A DNA stretch of 49,581 nt, taken from assembly GCA_903906515.1 (NCBI GenBank), contig CAIVKO010000140.1, positions 1 to 49,581 of the forward strand, in the 5' to 3' direction. The stretch is from Akkermansiaceae bacterium. Its GTDB lineage: Bacteria; Verrucomicrobiota; Verrucomicrobiia; Verrucomicrobiales; Akkermansiaceae. The notes under the pieces were generated by a model. It was not told where the DNA came from. It saw only the letters and a list, made by a program, of their open reading frames with translations, and did no database searches. The position numbers and the translations under genes were made by a program. Of this stretch, positions 43,501 to 49,581 are shown one piece after another; position 1 is the stretch's first letter, and each line of letters starts with the position of its first letter.

Positions 43501-44388
43501 TTACGGTGCGGGCGGCGCGGGTGTTTCAGTAGCAGGTGCGGCAGGGGGCGTTGTAGTAGCAGGAGTGGGTTCGGGAGTTTTGGGGGCAGGTGGAAGGGTG
43601 GGGGCTGTCGGGGGCACCTCAGGGGTAACGACACCGCCGGGTATAACACCGCCGGGTATAACACCGCCTGGCATGACACCGCCTGGCATGCTGGTGGGAG
43701 AGGCGGGTGTGGTGGCTGGCGGTGCTGGTGGCGGAGCGATCTCGACCGGGGGTTTGGTTTTGAGGGTGGCGATGCGGCGATTGGCGGTTTCCGCAAACGT
43801 GCTTTCGGGGAAATCCATTTTCACCCGGCTGTAGGTGGTTTCGGCTTTCGCGATGTCGCCACCGATTTTTGCGATGTCGCCGAGGGAAATCAGGGCGAAG
43901 GGAGCGATGAAACGTGCTTCGGGCTTGGCGACGATTTCCTCGAAGACTTTGGTGGCATCGGCGGTTTTCCCCTGGATCATGAGTTTCGCACCCAGGCTGG
44001 CCATTGCGGTGGGCAGGGCGGGGTGGGTGGGGTTGGCGGCGATGAATTTTTTGAGGGTTTCGATAGCGTTATCCTGTTGTCCTTCCGTCCACTGGCGGTC
44101 GGCGAGTAAGACCATGGCGCTGGCGGCGGCTTGGGTGCCCGTATGTTCGGTGATGAGCGATTGGAGAGAGGGCGTGTCTTGCGCGGTGCCGAGTGCGGAA
44201 CCGGCGGTTTCCTGGCGGCTTTTCTGGATGCCGCTGTAAACCACCCACACCGCCACGCAGAGGGCGATCAGGATCGATAAAATGACCAGATTCTTTTGGT
44301 TTCTATCGAGAAATAGCTCGAAGGCGCTGGGACCTTGAACGATTTCAGCAAGTGGCGTGGGCGATGATTCTTTGGGATCTGCGGGCAT
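43501..44388 (-). CDS. Single-pass membrane protein with TPR repeats and Pro-rich tail
   Basis: 295 residues from the ATG at 44388 (an upstream start at 44508 adds 40 non-conserved residues). A cytoplasmic segment of about 30 residues is followed by one membrane helix (NLVILSILIALCVAVWVVYS) and a periplasmic part with about four TPR-like repeats (residues 60-210), as in the YfgM/BamD class. The last 85 residues are Pro/Thr-rich with PGGV repeats. It is the first gene of a minus-strand run that continues with two bactofilins, nadA and a Sel1 protein, so a role in envelope organisation is plausible. Confidence 0.85.
   Translation of the reverse strand: MPADPKESSPTPLAEIVQGPSAFELFLDRNQKNLVILSILIALCVAVWVVYSGIQKSRQETAGSALGTAQDTPSLQSLITEHTGTQAAASAMVLLADRQWTEGQQDNAIETLKKFIAANPTHPALPTAMASLGAKLMIQGKTADATKVFEEIVAKPEARFIAPFALISLGDIAKIGGDIAKAETTYSRVKMDFPESTFAETANRRIATLKTKPPVEIAPPPAPPATTPASPTSMPGGVMPGGVIPGGVIPGGVVTPEVPPTAPTLPPAPKTPEPTPATTTPPAAPATETPAPPAP
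43631..43690 (-). repeat. 15-nt tandem repeats coding for xPGGV units
   Basis: Four adjacent 15-mers: two identical ones (43631-43660) then two identical variants (43661-43690). They code for IPGGV IPGGV and MPGGV MPGGV in the TPR protein tail. The pairs suggest recent slippage or duplication. Confidence 0.9.
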
Positions 44389-44544
44389 GACAGGAAGTGG
44401 GCGGTGCTGCGGAGCCCCGATGAAAGCCGTGATGGCGGCGAAATCAATGCGTAAGTCTGGAACTTGAAAGATTTTCGTGAATTTATCGGGAATCGGCATC
44501 ATTTGCATCGTCAGGTGAGTGGAATGTCGCTATGCTCCGGGGGC

Positions 44545-45687
44545 ATGTCCAAACGGCTTTATGTGGTGGCGGGGGAATTGAGTGGAGACGCCCATGGGGC
44601 GGGATTGCTGCGCGTGCTCAAAGAGGAGGTCCCTGCGGTTGAAATCCGTGGTGTGGGCGGCCCGGCGATGGCGGGTGTGGCGGGGCCGGGATTGTGCGAT
44701 TGGGTGGAAGAGGCCGCGGTGATGGGAATATGGGAGGTTTTGAAGCGTTACGGATGGTTCAAGGAGCGGTTCGAGGCGATGTTGGAAGAGGTCAAGGCAT
44801 TCAGGCCCGATGTGCTGTTGCTGATCGATTACCCTGGATTCAACCTGCGGTTTGCGGAGGCCGTGAAGCGCGAGTGTCCGGAAACGCGTCTGGTGTATTA
44901 CATCAGCCCGCAAGTCTGGGCATGGAACAAAGGGCGGATCCCCAAAATGGTGCGCCTGCTAGATGAAATGCTTTGTTTGTTCCCGTTCGAGCAGCCGATT
45001 TTCGAGAACGCCGGACTCAAAACCACGTTTGTCGGCCATCCATTGGTCGATGAACTGGAGGAAGAGCGGATTCCTGGAATCGTTCGGGATCCTCGATTAG
45101 TTGGGCTTTTCCCCGGCAGTCGCGAGCGCGAGGTGGCCCGGTTGTTTCCGATGATGATCAAGACCGCCAAGTTGCTCAGGTCATGGCGTGGCGATCTGGT
45201 TTTCGAGGTGCCGGCTGCTTCGGCGAAACTCGCAACTCAGATCCGTGGCATGTTGTCGGATGCTGGCGCGGAAGATCTGGTCACCGTCAATACGGGAGAA
45301 AGCCATTCGCTGATGCAACACGCGTATTGCGCCGTGATCGCGAGCGGCACCGCCACCTTGGAAGCCGCTTACTATGGTCTGCCATACTGCCTGGTCTATC
45401 GGGTGGCACCGTTGACCTATGTGATGGCCAAGATTCTGGTGAAAATCGAACTCATTGGTCTGGTCAATATTCTAGCAGGCAGCGAGGTGGTGGAGGAATT
45501 CGTGCAAGCGGATGCCGAACCCAAGGCGGTTTTCGAAGCCCTCCGCGGCTTTATTGAATCCCCGGAAAAATGCAGTGATCTGCAGCAAAAACTTGCGGAA
45601 ACCACGGGAAAACTCGGTGGACTCGGTGCCCACCAGCGCGCCGCTATGGTCGTTGCTGGGTGGTTGACTTCTTCCAACCACGCATGA
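44545..45687 (+). CDS. lpxB: Lipid-A-disaccharide synthase
   Basis: 380 residues from the ATG at 44545 (family about 382). It joins UDP-diacylglucosamine and lipid X in lipid A synthesis. Family features include VVAGELSGDAHGAGLL and GVGGPAM at the N-terminus, IDYPGFNLRFAE, YYISPQVWAWNKGRI and the donor-site region SGTATLEAAYYGLPY near the C-terminus. It indicates that the organism makes LPS. The start is 156 bp from the divergent TPR gene. The stop overlaps the beginning of an in-frame longer version of the next gene, but the preferred start there is downstream. Confidence 0.96.
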   Translation: MSKRLYVVAGELSGDAHGAGLLRVLKEEVPAVEIRGVGGPAMAGVAGPGLCDWVEEAAVMGIWEVLKRYGWFKERFEAMLEEVKAFRPDVLLLIDYPGFNLRFAEAVKRECPETRLVYYISPQVWAWNKGRIPKMVRLLDEMLCLFPFEQPIFENAGLKTTFVGHPLVDELEEERIPGIVRDPRLVGLFPGSREREVARLFPMMIKTAKLLRSWRGDLVFEVPAASAKLATQIRGMLSDAGAEDLVTVNTGESHSLMQHAYCAVIASGTATLEAAYYGLPYCLVYRVAPLTYVMAKILVKIELIGLVNILAGSEVVEEFVQADAEPKAVFEALRGFIESPEKCSDLQQKLAETTGKLGGLGAHQRAAMVVAGWLTSSNHA

Positions 45688-45758
45688 TCTCAATGGAGTT
45701 TCTTGTTTGGAACATGCATTTGTTTGACCCGGTGTGGGCTGATTTGCATTCTTTGCGA

Positions 45759-46592
45759 GTGAAGTTCCTCCATTTCCTGATTCTCCCGCTCATCGCCGGT
45801 TGTGTTAAGGGTCCAACGGCACCGCCATCGCCATTGCTGGTGCCGGGTGAGGCGTCCGCACCCTCGCAGATCACGCCCCGCGAATCGATGGCCATCGCGC
45901 AACAGCTTTCCACGCATCCTTGGCGGCCGTTTTCTCAAAATATCCTGCATGGTAAGGACAAGAAAGGTGTCGTGGTGCAGACGCCGGATATCAGTCATGA
46001 ACCTGGGCAATCCCGCAAGGGGTGGTGGATTCCGGGTGAGGTCAATATCGGAGTTCCTTACAAGTGGGGCGGTTTCGATGATCCCGCTTCGTTTGATGCG
46101 GCGATTGCGAATGGCTTGGCCGGCGGTGATGTCTCATCGCCTGAAAAACGCCGTGCGGACAACGTTGCGGTGAGCACTCGCGCGGCGGGGGTTGATTGTT
46201 CCGGTTTCGTATCACGCTGCCTCAAACTGCCATCCGTCCATGACACCACGCAATTGCCGGCGATCTGCACCGAGCTGCGGAGTCCGCAGGATTTGCGGGC
46301 CGGGGATTTGCTCAATATTTCGCATCGTCATGTCGTGCTTTGCGCCGGTTGGTCGAACCCCGAACATACCTGGATCTATTACTATGAAACCGGTGGATCT
46401 CCGGACTATTGGAAACCCGCACTCAAGCGGGCACCGTTGGATGGCATGCTCGCACTGGGTTACAAACCGCTGCGCTACCGTGGGATGGCCCACGAGGCGC
46501 TGTCACCCGGCCAGGATTCCAAGGACGTGCTGACACGCGGAATAAAATCCACCGCAGTGGCCGTGCCAAATCCAACGGTGGGCGAACCTTGA
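45759..46592 (+). CDS. NlpC/P60-like lipoprotein
   Basis: 277 residues from a GTG at 45759, chosen because it gives a short lipoprotein signal peptide (KFLHFLILPLIAGC, lipobox IAGC); the longer frame from 45660 begins with non-signal sequence. The catalytic Cys is in GVDCSGFVSR and the His in ISHRHVVLCAGW, as in NlpC/P60 cysteine peptidases that cut peptidoglycan peptides. The domain has an unusual 30-residue insertion before the Cys. It should be anchored in the envelope. Confidence 0.85.
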   Translation: MKFLHFLILPLIAGCVKGPTAPPSPLLVPGEASAPSQITPRESMAIAQQLSTHPWRPFSQNILHGKDKKGVVVQTPDISHEPGQSRKGWWIPGEVNIGVPYKWGGFDDPASFDAAIANGLAGGDVSSPEKRRADNVAVSTRAAGVDCSGFVSRCLKLPSVHDTTQLPAICTELRSPQDLRAGDLLNISHRHVVLCAGWSNPEHTWIYYYETGGSPDYWKPALKRAPLDGMLALGYKPLRYRGMAHEALSPGQDSKDVLTRGIKSTAVAVPNPTVGEP

Positions 46593-46665
46593 CGACCTGA
46601 TCAAACGGGGTTTTCTCCTGAAAAAAATCGTGGCATCCGGTCCGAATCCTGTCACTAATTTCCCC

Positions 46666-47160
46666 ATGAGCACATCAACGCCGCGCGATAAGAACGCGAT
46701 CACCAACGATCCACCGCATGTGGAGCCGGCCACGATCGAGGATTTGCCGGCGTTGACCGAGTTGGTGATGGATCTTTTCTCTCGTTCCGGGGATTTTACG
46801 CCGAACCGGGATGTGCAGGAACGCGGGCTGCGCCTGATCCTCGAACAGCCGAACCGTGGAAGGATTTTCGTGGTCCGCAATCATGATCGGATCTTCGGCA
46901 TGGTGAACCTGCTCTTCACCATCTCCACCGCGCGCGGTGGATTCGTCATCCTCATGGAGGACGTCGTCATCCACCCAGACCACCGCGGACAGGGCTATGG
47001 GGCGATGCTGGTCGATTACGTGGCGGACTTCGCCAAGCGCAAGAATTTCAAACGTATCACCCTGCTCACCGACCGCATCAGCGCGGAATCCCAGGAGTTT
47101 TTCAAAAAACAGGGGTTTGAATACTCCAATATGATCCCGATGCGCCGGATCATCGATTAA
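46666..47160 (+). CDS. GNAT-family N-acetyltransferase
   Basis: 164 residues from the ATG at 46666; an in-frame start at 46630 is possible. The acetyl-CoA motif A reads MEDVVIHPDHRGQGYGAMLV, followed by the helix and a C-terminal FFKKQGFEYSN strand. The substrate cannot be predicted. It is followed after 60 bp by a TPR-like gene. Confidence 0.93.
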   Translation: MSTSTPRDKNAITNDPPHVEPATIEDLPALTELVMDLFSRSGDFTPNRDVQERGLRLILEQPNRGRIFVVRNHDRIFGMVNLLFTISTARGGFVILMEDVVIHPDHRGQGYGAMLVDYVADFAKRKNFKRITLLTDRISAESQEFFKKQGFEYSNMIPMRRIID

Positions 47161-47220
47161 GGACGCAAATTCATCCGTTCCATGGTTGCATCCGTTCCTC
47201 ATTGCGCTAAGCTGGCGGTG

Positions 47221-47688
47221 ATGGGCGTAGTAAAAACGTTGCAGGCAGCCACCGGGTGGCTTGAACTCGGATTGGCCGACGAGGCTTTGGCCGAACTGGA
47301 GTCATTGCCCACCGAGGCCCGCTTGCAGCGCGATGCGATGGAGCTGAAACTCGTTGCCCAAATGGAGTGCGAATCGTGGAATTGCGCGTCGGACACCGCC
47401 CGCCTGCTCTGCCTGAAAGCTGCCGACGAACCGATGTTTTTTATCCGAGCGGCGTTTTGCCTGCACGAGACAGGTGACACGCTGGCGGCCTGCAATTGGC
47501 TGCTGCGTGGTCCAAAAACGCTTTTTGACATGGCGATTTTCCACTACAATCTCGCTTGTTATCTGTGGACGCTGGGGGAGGGGCCACGCGCCCGGAGCCA
47601 CCTGAAACAAGCCATCACGATGGATGGATCGTTTCTCGACGCCGCACGCGGTGACCGCGATCTGGCGGGCATCGGTCCGCTGCCGTGA
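47221..47688 (+). CDS. TPR-like protein of unknown function
   Basis: 155 residues from an ATG at 47221; an earlier ATG at 47182 is possible. Alpha-helical with TPR-like pairs (GWLELGLADEALAELESLP and FHYNLACYLWTLGEGPRARSHL). There is no signal peptide, so it is cytoplasmic. The function is unknown and the neighbours give no clue. Confidence 0.8.
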   Translation: MGVVKTLQAATGWLELGLADEALAELESLPTEARLQRDAMELKLVAQMECESWNCASDTARLLCLKAADEPMFFIRAAFCLHETGDTLAACNWLLRGPKTLFDMAIFHYNLACYLWTLGEGPRARSHLKQAITMDGSFLDAARGDRDLAGIGPLP

Positions 47689-47812
47689 GCCGGTTTGTGA
47701 TGCATCCGTGAAAATATGCGGAATGGCTGATGGGGAATCAGGTGACAGTCCGGCTGTTTTAGTTCATCAACGTCTCCGTCAGGCGGCATGGTCGCCAATC
47801 GAATCAAACATC

Positions 47813-48310
47813 ATGAATCATCCTTTACCCACCGATGTGACATGTCGCTGCATCATGGCGACTGAATATCCTGTGCTGACGGCGGAAATGACCCTTGGGG
47901 AATGCATCAGCGCCCTGCTCCAGCACCGGGTCCTTTCCATGCCTGTGGTCGATGCGCAGGGCAAATACCTCGGGCAATTCAGAAAAGTCCATCTACTTGC
48001 CGCGGTGCTGCCGGCGATTGCGGTGCATGACCCGCGGTTTGACAGGATCACCCGCATGATCGATTCCGGATTGCTGCAGGAAACCATGTCGGATGTCCGC
48101 GCCCTTTATTCGGCCATTGCAAATGATCCGGTGAGTTTGCACCTCGATCCGGAGGCTCCCGTTCTGAGGCCTGACCAACCGTTGGTCGCCGCCATGTTCT
48201 ACTTGTTTCACGGTCACAACTTCCTTCCCGTGGTGGAGGCGGAAACCGGATTGCTGGTGGGAGAAGTTTCGTCATGGCATGTGCTCGAATGCATCACTCA
48301 ATCTCCTTGA
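47813..48310 (+). CDS. CBS-domain pair protein
   Basis: 165 residues from an ATG at 47813; a longer frame starts at 47624 but its first 63 residues are not conserved-looking. Two CBS domains are visible, first with MTLGECISALLQHRVLSMPVVD, second with PLVAAMFYLFHGHNFLPVVE. Such domains sense adenine nucleotides and control transporters or enzymes. Its stop is 3 bp from the ATG of the permease gene, so it is a likely regulator of that transporter. Confidence 0.92.
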   Translation: MNHPLPTDVTCRCIMATEYPVLTAEMTLGECISALLQHRVLSMPVVDAQGKYLGQFRKVHLLAAVLPAIAVHDPRFDRITRMIDSGLLQETMSDVRALYSAIANDPVSLHLDPEAPVLRPDQPLVAAMFYLFHGHNFLPVVEAETGLLVGEVSSWHVLECITQSP

Positions 48311-48313
48311 TTT

Positions 48314-49581
48314 ATGTTAGGTCAAATGTGTGCGATGATATCCGGAGTGAATCCGGTGTGGCTGGCGGTTGGCATCCTGCTTCTAACCTATGTGGCGATC
48401 ATGACGGAACGCCTGAACCGCGCCATCGTCGCGCTGCTAGGTGCCGTCATCATGATCGCCAGCGGCATCCTCAACCAGGAGCAGGCGGTCGCCGGGATCG
48501 ACTTCAATACGATCGGTCTGCTGACTGGCATGATGGTCATCGTCGCCATCTCACGGAAAAGCGGGCTTTTCGAGTTTCTGGCGATCTGGGCGGCCAAACG
48601 GACCAAAGGCAGTCCCGCCGGGATACTTGCAGTGTTGGTGGTGGTGACGGCGGTGGTTTCGGCGTTGTTGGACAACGTGACCACGGTGCTGCTCGTTGTG
48701 CCGGTGACTCTGGTGATCTGCTCGCAGCTGAAGGTTCCTCCCTATCCCTTCCTGCTTTCCCAAGTGTTGGCGTCCAACATCGGCGGCACCGCGACTCTCA
48801 TCGGTGATCCGCCTAACATCCTCATCGGTGCGCAGGTCGGCATTCCCTTCAATGCGTTCGTCGTCCATCTGGCACCGGTTGTCGCGGTGATCCTAGTCGT
48901 GCACACCCTGGCGATTCATTTCATCTGGGGGAAAAAACTCCACGCCACTCCGGAGGCCCGCGCCCGCATTATGGAAATGGATGAGTTCAAAGCGATCAGC
49001 GATAAAACATTGCTGGTCAAATCCCTGGTCGTCATCACCATGGTGCTCGTTTGTTTTGTTCTTGCGCGTTTCATCGGGCTTGAGTCCGGAACCATCGGTA
49101 TGGGTGGTGCTGCGCTTTTGTTGTTGTTAGATAATTTCGGGAAATCCGCCGAGAAACAGAATGAAAGCGTCACCCATGTTTTCAACGAAGTGGAGTGGGT
49201 CACGTTGTTCTTTTTCATCGGCCTCTTCATCGTGGTCAAGGGGGTTGAACACACCGGTGTTCTGGCGACCTTGGCAGGGCAGTTGCTCAAGGCTACCGGT
49301 GGCGACATGAAATCCACCGGATTGGGGATCCTCTGGGCTTCGGCTTTCCTTTCCGCCATCGTGGACAACATTCCCTTCGTGGCGACCATGATTCCGATGA
49401 TCAAGGCGATGGCACCTTCGTTCAATGGTCCGGACGGACTGATGCCTCTCTGGTGGGCACTTTCGCTGGGTGCCTGTCTCGGTGGAAACGGCACGCTGAT
49501 CGGTGCCAGCGCGAATTTGACGGTGGCGGGCATTGCCGAGCGCAACGGGATTCCCTTTCGATTCCTCACTTATACCAAGCA
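48314..49581 (+). CDS. ArsB/NhaD-type ion transporter, 3' end outside window
   Basis: The frame runs from an ATG at 48314 (alternatives at 48326 and 48335) to the right edge, 422 codons. It has two related halves of hydrophobic helices. The re-entrant-loop signatures are DNVTTVLLVVPVT then NIGGTATLIGDPPNIL in the first half, and VDNIPFVATMIPM then GGNGTLIGASAN in the second, as in ArsB/NhaD and DASS/citrate permeases. It probably exports or exchanges sodium, arsenite or a carboxylate; the substrate is unclear. The CBS gene directly upstream suggests nucleotide-controlled activity. Confidence 0.93.
   Translation, partial: MLGQMCAMISGVNPVWLAVGILLLTYVAIMTERLNRAIVALLGAVIMIASGILNQEQAVAGIDFNTIGLLTGMMVIVAISRKSGLFEFLAIWAAKRTKGSPAGILAVLVVVTAVVSALLDNVTTVLLVVPVTLVICSQLKVPPYPFLLSQVLASNIGGTATLIGDPPNILIGAQVGIPFNAFVVHLAPVVAVILVVHTLAIHFIWGKKLHATPEARARIMEMDEFKAISDKTLLVKSLVVITMVLVCFVLARFIGLESGTIGMGGAALLLLLDNFGKSAEKQNESVTHVFNEVEWVTLFFFIGLFIVVKGVEHTGVLATLAGQLLKATGGDMKSTGLGILWASAFLSAIVDNIPFVATMIPMIKAMAPSFNGPDGLMPLWWALSLGACLGGNGTLIGASANLTVAGIAERNGIPFRFLTYTK

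Noticed and set aside
47700..47812. Cobalamin-riboswitch-like text (GGGAATCAGGTGACAGTCCGG) before the CBS gene
   Set aside because: The B12 box and the CGCAACTGT element are missing and the downstream gene is not a B12 target, so it is treated as chance similarity.

Overview
The window looks like chromosomal DNA of a Gram-negative, moderately GC-rich bacterium, most probably from the Verrucomicrobia / Planctomycetes (PVC) group. This is inferred from lpxB (lipid A), a tripartite-type RND pump, two bactofilins (one with added zinc ribbons), an RpoD with a long Lys/Ala/Pro-rich N-terminal tail, many iron-sulfur and radical-SAM enzymes, and few Shine-Dalgarno sequences. No rRNA, tRNA, CRISPR array, phage or insertion sequence was found. 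The genus cannot be named from sequence alone.

Region 1 (1-9408, all minus strand) is the most unusual part. It is an 11-gene, almost completely overlapping operon: an intact dehydratase, a ketosynthase with a ketosynthase-like partner that has lost its catalytic residues, two ketoreductases, a nitroreductase-type flavoprotein, a long acyl carrier protein, a dehydratase-like protein lacking the catalytic His, two tandem radical-SAM proteins of the MJ0619 / tetraether-lipid-synthase type, and a polytopic membrane protein that runs off the left edge. This is a complete reducing, chain-extending type II system coupled to radical-SAM chemistry. My inference is that it makes and then modifies a special acyl chain (an unusual lipid or polyene). 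The product is unknown.

Region 2 (9508-23028) holds a secreted protein, a AAA+ ATPase, a metallo-beta-lactamase nuclease fused to only the N-terminal domain of an ATP-dependent DNA ligase, a lipoprotein-type MsrB, a class V aminotransferase, dapA, a single-pass membrane protein, rpoD, and a two-gene unit of an acetyl-CoA hydrolase/transferase-GNAT fusion with a histone-deacetylase-like enzyme.

Region 3 (23137-35527) has a Pit phosphate transporter with its DUF47 accessory protein, a radical SAM/SPASM protein preceded by a proline-rich lipoprotein-like small protein, a lone sdhB, a carboxyltransferase subunit (PycB/OadA type) that stops where a biotinyl domain would begin, a small basic protein, an RND pump with its fusion protein, and an AraC-type regulator.

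Region 4 (35708-49581) has fucI (divergent from the AraC gene), pgi, a YhcC-type radical SAM gene, a minus-strand run of TPR protein, bactofilin, zinc-ribbon bactofilin, nadA and Sel1 protein, then plus-strand lpxB, an NlpC/P60-like lipoprotein, a GNAT, a TPR-like protein, a CBS-domain protein and an ArsB/NhaD-type permease cut by the right edge.

Long-armed inverted repeats lie at gene 3' ends. Two of them (20084-20197 and 39271-39341) reach into the neighbouring gene and encode its last residues, and the second also carries the stop codon.
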